From: Candidatus Symbiopectobacterium sp. 'North America'
GTDB taxonomy: Bacteria > Pseudomonadota > Gammaproteobacteria > Enterobacterales > Enterobacteriaceae
Direction: 5' to 3'
Assembly: GCF_015762685.1 (NCBI RefSeq)
Contig: NZ_PEHF01000016.1
Coordinates: 1-63,235, forward strand
Length of the DNA: 63,235 bases
This document shows positions 44,854-55,447 of the stretch, one piece after another. Positions within the stretch are counted from its first letter, which is position 1. The number at the start of each line of letters is the position of its first letter. Below the pieces are notes generated by a model. The model worked only from the letters and a program-made list of their open reading frames with translations. It was not told where the DNA came from and searched no databases. Made by a program: the position numbers and the translations under genes.

Positions 44854-45876
44854 GGTCCGATTGCGCCCGGAGAGATATACCTGGGCGCACCCCTTATTAT
44901 CTACAGTTGCGAGGGTAAGGAAGCTTTGCAAGAATCGTTTTTTGCAATATTAACCCTGCCCGGAAGATTATAGTGCTATATCATAAATGAATCATATCTT
45001 GAAAAGGGGGGGAGATATCAATGTCTAACCAACACAACAAGACAGCTTTCATATTAAAATCATGTTTTGTTATTTTTATTGGCTTGGTAAAGTATTTTCA
45101 ATATAGCCAGTGTTATGCTCAAAGCCAAATAACATATGCTGGCGGCCAAGTGTGATAGCCGATCTTGGGAATTATTATTGTATATATATCTACGTATTTT
45201 CTCTGATGACTTATCTCTAAAAGATCTGCCATGGTAGTCGAATAACGGAAAATAGATTAGTCCGTATTGATATTGGAACCATTTTATTTAATGATTGCGC
45301 ATGGAATTCGTGAAGGCGTTATGGTGTGATTGTCTTTTACTGACATATCATTTTCTCTGCTTAAATATGTTTAAAATCATGCTATTCCATACTTTTCTAT
45401 GTGAAGGGGATCACCAGTGGAATGACGATTTTATATCTGGTTTTGGCTCATTTTTTCTTTTTGCAGCCTATTTGAAACAATAGTTACACTTGGTTATTAA
45501 ATGCCTTTTTTTATGTTGATATGATTTGTCTTATCGATTGGATGCAATGTTATTAATAGTTTTAAACAGTTTTTAATTCCTCTCATTTACAATGATCATG
45601 TATGCATTGCATTAAGAAAAAACAATGCATTAATGAAAAACAATGTATTAAAAATAAAAACATCGTTTTTATTATTTCCACTTCACGTTTTTATAAAATA
45701 TTTTCGCTGCTGCATGAAACAATTAAGGTGCGTTTTTATTGTCGATTATCATAAGGATGGATGATGAGTATCTTGGTGGCAGAAATTTAAGGAGGAGAGA
45801 TAATTACTGCCACTATGGTTTGTAGTGAGAATTCCCTGATGGTGGATTCCTTTGTTAGATAAAATATCAGGCGGAT
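44854..45876. other. long AT-rich intergenic region before the ToxR-like gene
   Basis: About 1 kb with little coding signal. A GC-rich inverted repeat TGCGCCC/GGGCGCA follows the adhesin stop (44861-44887) and may end its transcript. A short signal-peptide-like frame lies at 45021-45155. A strong but unused ribosome-binding sequence AAGGAGGAGAG lies near 45790 without a good start after it. The rest shows nothing I can support. Confidence 0.4.
45021..45155 (+). pseudogene. short secreted-protein remnant, possibly a fimbrial subunit start
   Basis: A 44-codon frame follows a GGGGGGAG ribosome-binding site. It encodes a hydrophobic signal-like segment (FVIFIGLVKYF), a plausible cleavage site after CYA, and SQITYAGGQV before TGA. 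Type 1 fimbrial subunits often begin their mature part in a similar way (a Thr/Gly/Gly/Val pattern before the first Cys). The rest of such a gene is absent. Assignment is weak. Confidence 0.25.
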
Positions 45877-46461
45877 ATGCAAATGAACATTAGCTTAATG
45901 AATGATGGCAATATCTACTTTCTTGGCTTCATTTTTAGCCCCAAGCTCAGGACATTAAGCTGTGGTGACACCTTATATCAATTGAGGAAAAAGGAGTCCG
46001 ATGTGTTGGCTTTGCTTTGCGAAAGATATCCTCATCCCGTATCACAGGGTGATTTTCTGTCATGTGTGTGGGAAGGGGGATACGTAACATCGCAAAGCAT
46101 TGCGCAGGTGATCCGCGCACTGCGGCGTAATTTGCAGGATAAAGATAAGCAAATCATCGTGACTATCCCTAAGTTGGGATACCGTTTTGGGGTGACTCCT
46201 TCTTTTGATGAGCCTCAGACTGGTGTGGTAGAAGATGCTTTTAGCGCCCACCCAGAAGTCGAAACACTCTATACGGCACAGTACGACACGTCGTGTGGGC
46301 AGTTTGTTTATGACAGAACCTCGCTGGTCAATCTGACGTCCATTCCTGTCAATTCATTGGCGATTTCTCCTTGTGTCAGGCCAAAGAAAAAAAATATGCG
46401 TCTCAGGAATGTCGTGCTGGTTGTCGTATTTATCATTACGGCTTATCTGTATGGTATTTAA
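45877..46461 (+). CDS. ToxR-like membrane-anchored winged-helix regulator
   Basis: The 194-residue product has an N-terminal OmpR/PhoB-type winged helix (about residues 20-105: LRKKESDVLALLCERYPHPV, VWEGGYVTSQSIAQVIRALR, IIVTIPKLGYRF). A linker and one transmembrane helix at the extreme C-terminus (VVLVVVFIITAYLYGI) follow, so it is a ToxR/CadC-type one-component regulator. The periplasmic part seems lost: shifting one base near 46455 opens a further frame to about 46547 (KNSMTSVHSVVIDHDGEVQ and on), which looks like a natural tail, so a C-terminal frameshift is likely. It lies next to the prg/org operon; SPI-1 has HilA, also with a winged helix of this class. Its targets are unknown. Confidence 0.75.
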   Translation: MQMNISLMNDGNIYFLGFIFSPKLRTLSCGDTLYQLRKKESDVLALLCERYPHPVSQGDFLSCVWEGGYVTSQSIAQVIRALRRNLQDKDKQIIVTIPKLGYRFGVTPSFDEPQTGVVEDAFSAHPEVETLYTAQYDTSCGQFVYDRTSLVNLTSIPVNSLAISPCVRPKKKNMRLRNVVLVVVFIITAYLYGI

Positions 46462-46623
46462 CGAAAAATTCGATGACCTCCGTGCATTCGGTTGTCATTG
46501 ACCATGATGGTGAAGTTCAGTCGTCGGAATGGACGAATCAACGCTAAACACGCGCTCCTTGCCACCTTGTAAAGGTGGCGTTGGTCACTCTCAGATCATG
46601 TCTAAAGCAACGCCATGATTATT

Positions 46624-46995
46624 TTAAAATTTTTCTAGAACTGTATTCTCCTCATCCGTAGGGAAAAATATTTCATTTATCATCGTCGTGTATAAAATAT
46701 TAGTCCCTGTAAGTTGCATGGCCTTTTTGCTGAGGATTGTATTTGCGTATTCCGCATGCGCGGGGTCTTCGCGCATCTTTGCATTAGCGACATTCACTAC
46801 TTTACTCAGCGCTGCTAACGTTAATGGCTAATTTGGCGCAAGGGCTTTCAGCTTTTCAAGTATGCTTTGTAAATTGTCCTCTGGATGATTAACAGTAAGG
46901 TAGCGCAAAACCAGTGCGTCGAAGTCATCAGTGCCTGAACTGGGGACATGCTTTGATACGGTATTCGTTCCTTCAAGATGCGTGGGAGATATCAT
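46624..46995 (-). pseudogene. OrgC-like T3SS accessory gene with amber codon
   Basis: A minus-strand frame of 123 codons from ATG 46993-46995 to TAA 46624-46626 is interrupted only by TAG at 46828-46830 (codon 56). The two halves read SSGTDDFDALVLRYLTVNHP and AMQLTGTNILYTTMINEIFF near the end. It is last in the prgHIJK-orgAB transcript, where Salmonella has orgC, a secreted protein that aids needle assembly. The family match is by position, size and a general impression of the sequence, not by a firm motif. The frame is hidden by the stop, so automatic callers would miss it. Confidence 0.45.
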
Positions 46996-47030
46996 TAATC
47001 TTCATCCTTAGTCGTGTATGTAGTGGTTGA

Positions 47031-47231
47031 TATACACCCGTCATACTCCAAGTTGCAGATGAGCTAGCTGTGTTCGTTATTCGGCTCATCGCTGGGTCTC
47101 ACCGTTAACGAGGTGGCTGCAAGCAGCGCTCAAATCTGCTCCCGGCAGATTTGTCACTCGAATCACTTACCAGCGCAAGTGTTGTTCAAAACGTAAACGT
47201 TTTGTCCTGCAACTCGAATTATTTAGGGTAT
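47031..47231. repeat. palindromic intergenic repeat, copy 3
   Basis: Starts TATACACCCGTCATACTCCA and ends CTCGAATTATTTAGGGTAT. The right 60 bases match copy 2 at 37579-37774 nearly exactly (GCAAGTGTTGTTCAAAACG and on), and the left arm also matches. Its right edge supplies the apparent stop codon of orgB at 47223-47225, so it is inserted at, or replaced, the 3' end of orgB and separates it from the orgC-like gene. Confidence 0.85.
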
Positions 47232-47829
47232 TGCCTGTTGCAGTATTTCTATAATCTCTTGCAGTGTCGCTGGTGTTAATGCATTCAGTTGCTGCGTGAA
47301 TGTCTGCGTTTCGTTGTCAGCCTGTGTCATCCATTGTTGGCAAAGTGTTTCAGCAGGAAAGCGTAATGTGATCTTCATGCGTGGTTAAACACGTCAAATG
47401 CGGCGATACGTCAGGTACAGCCACACCATCGGGTAAGATAAGCGTCATTGCCTCGCTATGGCGGCAATGCGCGTTTAACTGTGTAACTACGTATTCAACG
47501 ACGATCGGATCGTGTAGTGTTTGAGCCAGCGCCTTCTGCAAGTGGTTGCTTTGCTCTGTCCAGCGTTTATGCTGTAGCGTTTCATCGTCGTTCAGCATGG
47601 AAAGCACTGTGGTGAAGAACAGCTTGAAACCTGTGGAAAATCCTTCCTTCTCTTTCTGTTTTTTTATCTCGTCGTCTGCCCACTTTTGTTCATCATGAAT
47701 CTCATGGCAGCGGCGTAACGTATGCTCAATGGCATTTTGGGAACGGCATTGTTATTTACGGTTTTTAGCCGTAATGAGTACTGAATCGCGGCACTCTTCA
47801 GGCAGTTCTGCCAGGGAAATTGTTCGCAT
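47223..47829 (-). pseudogene. orgB: orgB (SctL), T3SS ATPase stator, nonsense and frameshift
   Basis: OrgB links the ATPase InvC to the cytoplasmic sorting platform and inhibits it before docking. ATG at 47827-47829 lies inside the end of orgA and starts MRTISLAELPEECRDSVLI. Codon 26 (47752-47754) is TAA. The frame then continues through a charged helical stretch (RRCHEIHDEQKWADDEIKKQ, like the SctL coiled coil) to TGA at 47350-47352. A frameshift near 47370 opens the likely true end (RFPAETLCQQWMTQADNE and on), stopping inside the repeat. Identification rests on position after orgA plus the general SctL layout. Confidence 0.72.
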
Positions 47830-48367
47830 AATGCGTGGCCATATTGAATAAGTTGATATGATCGGGTGTACGTGGCGCGTTCATTTTGGTGAGTTCAATG
47901 TCGGTGGGGAACAACAGCATAAATCGTTGTTGTAGAACCTGTGGAATCGGATCACAGTGATTTAATATGAACCTCACCCCGCAAGCCTGTGTCGTATACC
48001 CTCCTTGCATTAGCAGGCTGGGGTCGACATGGTGGATCAGTGGCAATGCAATAAAACTCAGCAATAGTGAATCGGAAAATAGCGCCTGGTTGAGATCTGA
48101 CATAGATGATTTGAGAAGATAACCACCTAATAAATGAGCAATATCCGGCATGTGATCCCACGGCTTTATCATGACTGCCGCCGACGTATATGCTGCATCC
48201 CTGGTTTCAGAGGGGGCGGTAAGCTGGTAGCGCCGATAAAGCCAGTAATTCAGTAATGGTTCACTGGCACGCTCTTTTGTGCGCCAAGCCTCAGGTAAAT
48301 TAGAGAGGTGGGCGTAAGCGACTGGATGGTACAAAATACGAAAGAGCTGCTCATGGCAGATATTCAT
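47798..48367 (-). CDS. orgA: OrgA (SctK), T3SS sorting-platform protein
   Basis: OrgA is the cytoplasmic adaptor between the SpaO pods and the inner ring of the needle complex. The 189-residue product aligns along OrgA by pattern: an N-terminal ILYHPVAYAHLSNLPEAW, the middle MPDIAHLLGGYLLKSS and the QRFMLLFPTDIELTK region, followed by a helical end. ATG 48365-48367 overlaps the reconstructed prgK stop (ATGA). Its 3' end overlaps orgB. The frame is intact, but almost all partners are broken. Confidence 0.82.
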   Translation of the reverse strand: MNICHEQLFRILYHPVAYAHLSNLPEAWRTKERASEPLLNYWLYRRYQLTAPSETRDAAYTSAAVMIKPWDHMPDIAHLLGGYLLKSSMSDLNQALFSDSLLLSFIALPLIHHVDPSLLMQGGYTTQACGVRFILNHCDPIPQVLQQRFMLLFPTDIELTKMNAPRTPDHINLFNMATHYANNFPGRTA

Positions 48368-49136
48368 GCCGGTGGCTCCTTATCATGTGTCATTGCTGTT
48401 ACCGCACCATGGGGGGATGAACGGCGCATCATCTTTGCGATGAAATATATTCCTGCCATCAGCACGCTAAGTAGAACGAGTATCAGCGCACCTTGCCAAA
48501 CCGTGAACTCGACAGAACGCATTTTGGTGGGGGGGGAACGTATTGAATGGCGGGGACAGCAAAAAGTACTACAGAAATGTTTTCGTAGCGAATATTACTG
48601 ATACTGTTTTTTATGAGTGACTTTACCTGAGAAATAAACACGCTTTCATCAATATTTCCCTTATGAATAATGATCACTCCTACATGATCGGACGTGAAAC
48701 GATTTGCGGCATCTTTACTGAAAAATGGATAATTGATGTGAACTTTCGCATTTACCACCTGGCTAATAATACGTAATGACTGTTCGAGGCGTTGTTCTTG
48801 TAGTGATATGACCCTGGCCTGCTCTGCATTGGGAGACGCTACCAGCGCGCTCTCTGGGAATGCCTGCCCGATTTGTACATCACTTGTCCATGGCAACTGG
48901 TAGAGATTGATAATCGACAATGCCGCAGTAGTCTCAGCCCGGTTAATGGTGATCGTGTAGCCACCTTTTCCACCACCTTGCTTTTAGGCTTCTATATCGT
49001 ATTGCTGTAAAACAGCCAATACCTGATTTGCTTGTTGCTGCGTCAAATTTTCAAGCAAGTGGTTCTCATTACACGCCATGAGTAACATGGCGAGTAGTGT
49101 GGCCAGCAGCAATTTGGCACATTTCCAAAACATCAT
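48364..49136 (-). pseudogene. prgK: prgK (SctJ), T3SS inner-ring lipoprotein, nonsense and C8 frameshift
   Basis: PrgK forms the inner-membrane ring with PrgH. The start ATG overlaps the prgJ stop. A signal sequence with lipobox LLMAC is followed by QQQANQVLAVLQQYDIEA, and then codon 51 (48984-48986) is TAA. The ring-building domain reads on in frame (NLYQLPW, QRLEQSLRIISQVVNAKVHI, ENISVVLF). The frame breaks at a run of eight C (48529-48536 as G on the plus strand); shifting restores a transmembrane helix (GALILVLLSVLMAGIYFIAK) and a stop at 48364-48366 that overlaps orgA. That overlap confirms the shifted frame is the original one. Confidence 0.92.
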
Positions 49137-49462
49137 TGTGCTTTTTCCAGCGTTTCTATCGTGCTAACGCCTTTACGAGCCAGCGTGCTGATTAATGAGA
49201 CGTAATTACTGTATTCTCCAAGGTAGCTTTGCAGTTGTAATAGTGCCTCAGGGTTGCTGGAAAACGCTGGCGAGTTGCTTAGGGCATTAATGGCTTGTTT
49301 AAATTGCTCATCGGTTTCACCCATTTGTTTAAAAGTAGTGGATACCAGCATGGAAAATGCTTGGTCGTGGACTATCGTTGAGCCTGTCTCTTCCCAATCA
49401 TTTTTTTCCGGTGTAAGTTGCGTCAACTCAATCAATTTTTTATTTGTTAGTTCCATGAACAT
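49133..49462 (-). CDS. prgJ: PrgJ (SctI), T3SS inner rod protein
   Basis: Forms the inner rod that connects the export gate to the needle. The 109-residue product ends with the typical SctI helix: EALLQLQSYLGEYSNYVSLI then STLARKGVSTIETL, closely like the Salmonella DYNLYVSMVSTLTRKGV tail. The N-terminal part is variable, as in the family. It starts at the ATG 49460-49462 and its TGA overlaps prgK. Intact. Confidence 0.92.
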   Translation of the reverse strand: MFMELTNKKLIELTQLTPEKNDWEETGSTIVHDQAFSMLVSTTFKQMGETDEQFKQAINALSNSPAFSSNPEALLQLQSYLGEYSNYVSLISTLARKGVSTIETLEKAQ

Positions 49463-49501
49463 TCCTTAACATGAGTAATATAAAAAACATTCAGAACAGC
49501 A

Positions 49502-49759
49502 TTAGCGGAAGTTTTGAATAATGACCGCGCCGATATCTTTATAGGCCTTGATCGTGCTTGTTTGTGCATTTCTAAATAACGTGTAAGCCTGTAATTTAGA
49601 ATGATAGTTAGCCAGAACAGAGGGGTTTGAGGGATCGGCAGTGAGGACCTCTTTGGCTATGTTCAGTTTTTCCATTAAGGATTGTGCGCCCGCTTCAAAT
49701 TCGCCAGACATTTTGTCGAGAAAAATACTGTCGATATGTTGTGGGGTGTAATCAGCCAT
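49502..49759 (-). CDS. prgI: PrgI (SctF), T3SS needle subunit
   Basis: Polymerises into the extracellular needle. The 85-residue product is a helical hairpin with the family C-terminus: YHSKLQAYTLFRNAQTSTIK and AYKDIGAVIIQNFR, matching Salmonella PrgI (LYRNAQSNTVKVFKDIDAAI). The loop DPSNPSVL corresponds to the PSDP loop. An AGGAC ribosome-binding site lies 7 bases ahead. Intact, though its export machinery is not. Confidence 0.96.
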   Translation of the reverse strand: MADYTPQHIDSIFLDKMSGEFEAGAQSLMEKLNIAKEVLTADPSNPSVLANYHSKLQAYTLFRNAQTSTIKAYKDIGAVIIQNFR

Positions 49760-49821
49760 AATTTATGTCCTTTTTGTTTAGTGGAAAATACCAATGCTTA
49801 GGGGATATAAAAAGATATCCC

Positions 49822-50988
49822 CTAAGCATTAAGATAAGACTTATCTTTCAATATGTTTTCGTTCATATTGATCGAGAAAATAATGATCTGATCTCCCCAT
49901 TGATTGTAAAAATCAGTAATAAACGTATTTAGTGAGTTTATTGTGCTATCACTAAGGTCATCCCTAATAATCAGCGCAAAGCCACTGTCTGTAGTAACAC
50001 AGCGGTAGAGGATCTGAATACGCTCAAGCCCATGCTGGGCTTGCTTTACAAGGGATTCTTTATCTTTAAAAAAAACATCAATACGTTTTGCATATGGGAG
50101 TGACTGATGTGCCTGTATTTTTAATGACGCTTCCTGTTTATTATCAAGTTTTCTGTAAGTATACAGTTGAGGAAATTCAGGCAGTATCAAATCCAACTGT
50201 AAAACCCTTGTTATGCAAGTTTTTTATAACTTCCTTTCGTGTTTTTGCTATCCATATAGGGATGACTTTGTTGGTTTCATTAAGTTTGTAAAGAACATCA
50301 TGTAACCAAGTGATTTCTTGATATCCCTTGCCAAAAACATAAATCTCACTGTTGGATTTAATAATCTTCAGTGGTGCGGGTGACCCAGCGAGGATTGTAT
50401 TGAGTGAGGCTACCTGACTGAATTATTGCTAATAATTATACCAAGCGATATAAATAAAAAATAGTGCCAACACAACAAAAAAACACGAATACTTCTTGAT
50501 TTTTTTATTATGGTTTTTTCTAATAATGATTCAAAACAAGAGGGTGTTTGGTTTTCCTTGATCCAATTATAATTGGATATTTCATCTTACCATTCTTCAT
50601 AATGTTTTTTAAGGGCCAATCGAATGTTTTTGTGTTGAAAGAAAATATTCTCTTCGATGAGCGCTATTTGTGCGTTGTCGGGTCCCAGTATATCAACCTG
50701 ATATCCACGTTTCCCATCAATTTCTAATTTATCTTTCAAAGAGATACGAAGATTATCTGAGTTGACCTCGCAAGGTATATATAAGGTTTTACAAGCAAAA
50801 GAAGCCATGTTTGTAACACCTTCATGCATATCATCACCCGCATTACTTTGCTTTATTTAGGGATGAATGTTGAAGAAGTAATTATCCGCAGGCAGGTTTA
50901 ACTCACAACCAAACATAGGGCCAAAAAAGATTTTTAGGGTTAAGGTTTCTCTATTTTCTGCATTATCATCAATGTATCTATCATCCAT
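49822..50988 (-). pseudogene. prgH: prgH (SctD), T3SS inner-ring protein, heavily degraded
   Basis: PrgH forms the outer part of the inner-membrane ring. The ATG at 50986-50988 begins MDDRYIDDNAENRETLTLKI. In-frame stops follow at 50857-50859 (codon 44), 50587-50589 (codon 134) and 50410-50412 (codon 193). The FHA-like cytoplasmic domain (TLYIPCEVNSDNLRISLKD) and a transmembrane helix near codon 175 are recognisable. Frameshifts near 50415 and 50195 are needed to read the periplasmic domains, whose end (LPYAKRIDVFFKD, ITDFYNQWGDQIIIFSI, ENILKDKSYL) matches the Salmonella PrgH C-terminus. It is first in the prg/org operon and divergent from invF. Confidence 0.9.
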
Positions 50989-51648
50989 ATGGCTACCCTA
51001 AACAGTTTGTTCCTTTAAAATGAGTGGCAATTCTTTATGTTGCCCTACTCTTAATAATTAATAATGAAGTTATGTATGATTACAATGATGGTTTTCGATG
51101 AGTCATGACACTCATGCTCACATTTACTGATACGGTTAGATATATCATTTAGCAACGTATGATTATAGCGTTCTGTATAGACCGTGTGAAAAAAATGTAG
51201 GGACATGATAGCGACCTAATTCAATATAGCAATGATATTGTATTGATTTTTTTGTTATGTTTTGTGTTGTTGATTTGGTTATTTTATGCTTTTTGAGCAA
51301 AGAAGCTCGAGGTGATTTATTTTCTTCTAATATCATTAGTTTATGATGTGTATTCTTGTGTTTGATAAAAAAATAACATCTCGTGATTCTAATGTTAACG
51401 TGTATTCTCTGGTGGCTTGGTTAAATATAATTATGATATTTCCATGATATATATAATATCTTGATTAATTTATTTTTACATTTTTTTTATGTGTCTTGAC
51501 CTCTAGTTTTTAAGTGAATATTCTGGCCCTACACACCGCACCGATAACTATCGTGGGCTCGCTATTATTCTAGAGCGCATGAGTTGCGCAGTTCAGTATG
51601 GCTGACGCAATTTTCTATAAATGTCATGCGAATTATACAGAGGTCACT
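50989..51648. promoter_or_regulatory. divergent control region between prgH and invF
   Basis: A 660-base AT-rich stretch separates the two divergent T3SS operons, so it must contain the promoters for both prgHIJK-org and invF-spa. I see no clear regulator-binding repeats or strong sigma-70 pair. An AGAGGT ribosome-binding site precedes invF. No coding signal. Confidence 0.45.
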
Positions 51649-52518
51649 ATGTCTAGAGAGCTTCAGAATAAGAGTATTGCCACTAATACAAGCTTTCAAA
51701 ATTGTAAATACACCCCTGGTTATAATGCAATGGTTGAGGATTCAGTCATCACGGATGAGATTTTTAGGATTAATGACTCATTATTCTTTATCAGGCCATT
51801 AACCTCAGAGTCGACATTCACCTTTTCAATAATGAATAGTCGGGAACGAGTCACCTTTACGGGAGATCAATCTGCGGTATTGGTGTCAAATAGTGCTATT
51901 GAGTTATCGCTTCATGGCAAATGGCTGGTAGGACGATCGTTGATTACCCAGTTGGCGACCTTTTTAGCTTTCACTGAATATAGATTTAAAGAGTCCTCTC
52001 GACTATGGGGGGCACATGCTGCGCCTTTACAACATAAAATCCTCTTCGAAAAGGAAAAAATCTTCTGTGCGGTCATTGATAACGCACAAATGAGTTTTAT
52101 GGATTTGGTTTTTTGTCGTGACTTTATCAGCGACACGGATGTTATCAATAAACTATGCCATTTCATTCGCGGTATTGAGTGCTATTGGGTTGCACAGTTT
52201 TTGCTAGATAAGGTTCTTGATAACAGTAAAAGCATGAAGTCACATAAGTTGTATAATTCCTGTAAAGAATGTGGTGTCTCAGAATCTTATTTCAGAAAGC
52301 TTTGTTATAACGCGTTTACCTGTGGACCGAAAAAATAGCTCAGAATGTGGCGGGCTGTATACAGTGCGTTGCAACTGATTGATAATGATGAGTCGATTGC
52401 GACCGTGGCTTGGAATAACGGTTATGCATCGTCGTACCATTTCTCCACGGAAATAAAAACGCTTTTTGGTATAACTCCACGGGAGTTCAAGAATTTGGAA
52501 GGCTTTCTGAATGAATAG
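51649..52518 (+). pseudogene. invF: invF, AraC-type T3SS activator, amber codon before the second helix-turn-helix
   Basis: InvF with its cofactor SicA activates effector genes. The ATG at 51649 follows AGAGGT and begins MSRELQNKS; an earlier in-frame start at 51598 lacks such a site. The first AraC helix-turn-helix (CGVSESYFRKLCYNAF) is present. TAG at 52336-52338 then cuts the frame, which continues in phase with LRMWRAVYSALQLIDNDESI and GYASSYHFSTEIKTLFGITP, the second DNA-binding helix pair. The stop at 52516-52518 overlaps the invG start. Without the last 60 residues it cannot bind DNA normally. Confidence 0.92.
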
Positions 52519-54285
52519 AATAGGTAAAATGGATTTTTATCTACTAGGGGTTGTTATAGGAATCAGCATGGTTTTTCCTGTATCTGGTGCGTTACCGATA
52601 GAGAGCATGACACCACATGATACAATAAACAGCAGGGACGCTTTTTCAGCTGATAGCACTACGACTTATGTTGCTAATAATAATAGTGTGCAGCAACTTT
52701 TTTATGTGCTTGGTGGAGTATTAAAAAAACCTGTTATTGTCAGCACAGAAGCTGCTAAAAAACGCATTTCAGGTAATTTTGATTTGACTAACCCACGTCA
52801 ATTATTGAATGTGTTATCAAGTCGGATAGCCTTAATCTGGTATGATGATGGCAGTTCGATTTATGTTTACGATGTCAATTAGATGCGGAGTCGTGTCATT
52901 AAGCTGGCCTATGCTTCATTCAATCGTCTTGAGGCCTACTTACAATCGACGAGATTATATGACGATCGTTTTCCACCTCGATCTCACAGTGGTTCTGGTT
53001 CGTTTTATTTGTCGGGGCCGCCCGTTTATGTTGATCTCGTAGCTGCAGCAGCAAAGTATATTGATAGTACTTACTCTCAGCCAGGTGCAGGAGAGAATGT
53101 TATCAAGGTAATCAAGTTGAAAAATACCTTTGTTAACGATAGGGAATTTTCACTGCGGGATACACCAATAACTATTCCTGGTGTGGCTACAGTACTCAAT
53201 CAATTGCTTAACAACAGACGGAATTATAGTGGTGCGAATATAACCCTATCCGGTGAACCAGATGCCGTTGAAAATGATATGCGCTATACCCAAGATGGGG
53301 GATATGTTCGCCAAATGAGAAATCTGCTCCCGCTATCAGAAGGGAGTTATAGCCAGCGTCCCCGTCAGGATGATGTCTACAGCGGCGTGGCGGGTAATAC
53401 AATAAATATTGTGGCGTATACCGATACCGATACCAATAGCTTACTTATCCAGGGGAGTGAAAAACAGGTCGCTTTTGTGGACGATCTTATTCGTGCTATA
53501 GATATTGCCAAACAGCAAATCCAACTCTCTCTATGGATTATCGACATCTCGAAAAATGATGTAGAAACCTTAGGGATTGTTTGGCAAGGTCAGGCAAGTA
53601 TAGGAAATGTTGGTATTGATTTTAATGGCGCAACAAGCTCATTGAATCCGGCAAGCAGTATGAATTTTTGGTTGAGAAGGGAAATGCACAAGTCGTTTCC
53701 CGGCCAAAGCTTCTTACCCAGGAAAATGTCCCTGCGTTGTTTGATAATAATAGCAGTTTCTACACTCGGTTATTGGGAGAACGTTATTCATCATTAGAGA
53801 AAGTGACATTTGGCACGATGATCAGTGTTATTCCTCGTTTAGGAAAACAAAGTCAGGAAATTGAGATGATACTCAATATCCAAGATGGAAAAATACCGCT
53901 GTCTAATGGAGTCATGAAGAGTATTGGCGCGTTGCCCGTTGTGAACAATACACAAATCAGCACCACAGCCCGTGTCCCGATGGGCTACAGCTTGTTGATT
54001 GGTGGTTACAGTCGCGAGCAGGATGAGTTGCGAGGTGCTGGTATTCCATTGCTAAAAGATATCCCACTAGTGGGAAAGCTATTTGATTACACCTATACCA
54101 GCCATAGAAAAATGGTACGGCTTTTTCTTATTCAGCCTCGCTTATTAGCTTATGGCGAAACCTGGCAAGGGCGCTGGGAGCATAACCCGGTACTGGGTCG
54201 AAATCTTGCTGGTGAGGATACAGCAACATTGCAATCAACGGTCACCATGTTGCGGCAATTTATGAACAAACGGCAAGGCATGTAG
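52511..54285 (+). pseudogene. invG: invG (SctC), T3SS outer-membrane secretin, nonsense and frameshift
   Basis: InvG forms the outer ring of the needle complex. A signal peptide and the first N-domain (LKKPVIVSTEAAKKRISGNF, IALIWYDDGSSIYVYD) precede TAG at 52880-52882. The position is Glu in Salmonella (SEMRN). The frame resumes through GPPVYVDLV and the N3 domain to IDIAKQQIQLSLWIIDISKN. Near 53660 a deletion with frameshift removes a few residues, and the secretin core reads on in a second frame (AQVVSRPKLLTQENVPALFD, RVPMGYSLLIGGYSREQDEL) to 54285. Identity of the gene is certain and it is inactive. Confidence 0.95.
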
Positions 54286-55406
54286 ATGGCGATACCTCCG
54301 CTTGGGCGAGCAAGCCTCCTGCGAATGGATTTTCGGGAGAAAGACAACAGGTCAACGGTGCCTGCCACCAGTGAGGATAGTGAACATCAGCCAGTAAAGA
54401 ATCTGCAAGAGCAGATCAGTAATGCGGCCGAAGAATTTGCTGATGTACTGAGTACATTTGGGCGTTTTAGCGGAATGGGCCGCAGGAACGACAATATTGA
54501 GAACGACTTTCTTTCTTCCATGTTGGAAGAGAAGGCTGACGAAAAGCATGATGCCTTGATTAAGCAAGTGTCCAGATTGTCCTTGAACAAGGATGGGCTG
54601 TTAAAATATGGCAGAAGTCTCTTCCCTAATGACAGTGACCTCATGCTGGCATTGCGTGAGCTGATGCTTAATCGTCAACTTTCTGCGTTACAAAAGAAGA
54701 GAATAAAAGAGGCGATGGCCGAGCTCGAAAAGTTCTCAGATTGCCCGAAAATGCGTTCCGGCATAAATATTGGCTGTCTTGCAAAGCGTTTTAGCAGCAT
54801 GGAAGGTCAAGAGAGCTTATCTGCTGAGGATTTACGTGACTGTTACTTGCGTTTTTTAGGATTAGACATGCCAGGCAGCTTTATTTATCAGGATTGGATA
54901 GAAAAATACGGATGTCATAACCGGCAGCGTTTATTAGCTTTTACCATGAATGCGCTTATTGCCGATATGAAATCAAATGAGCCAGGTATCCATTTCGATG
55001 AATTTGGTCCGTTAAGCGATCGGTTATCTGATGCCAGAACTATTCATACTTTGGATTTACTGTTGAATGAACGATTTTCTAAGCTGTCGTTTCTTGAGAG
55101 TTTAAAAAATGAAATAAAATAATAGATGAAAGTGATATAGTCATACTTTACCTTAATTGAATTGTCGCAAGTCATCAATTTGAAAGTTTACTTTATAATT
55201 TTAATCATGATTTTATGCGGCGTTTACTGTTAACGCAACGTGCAACGGTGATTCAGCTATTAAAAGGGGTGTATAATAAAACGCCAGAAAGAATGTACAT
55301 TGACCCGGAGTGTCGGCAATACCTATTGAATTTTATTTCTTCGCTGCTTACATCTTTTCATGATAAAGAGCGCCGAAAAGGTCCATGGTCTGATTACTAC
55401 ACCTGA
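54286..55406 (+). pseudogene. invE: invE (SctW), T3SS gatekeeper, broken in its C-terminal third
   Basis: InvE controls the switch from translocator to effector secretion. It starts directly after the invG stop. The first 278 residues are open (SLFPNDSDLMLALRELMLNR, DWIEKYGCHNRQRLLAF match the family), then TAA at 55120-55122. The next 90 bases are degenerate in every frame, and the C-terminal part reappears at 55215 in another frame (LLLTQRATVIQLLKGVYNKT, LLNFISSLLTSFHDKERRK), ending at 55404-55406. Salmonella InvE has 372 residues, so the end is lost from the main frame. Confidence 0.88.
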
Positions 55407-55447
55407 TGTAAAGCATAACTACTTTGATATAGACATGACATTGAAAT

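Noticed and set aside
45295..45483. 62-codon plus-strand frame before the ToxR-like gene
   Set aside because: No ribosome-binding site, a weak start codon, AT-rich low-information sequence and no recognisable features.
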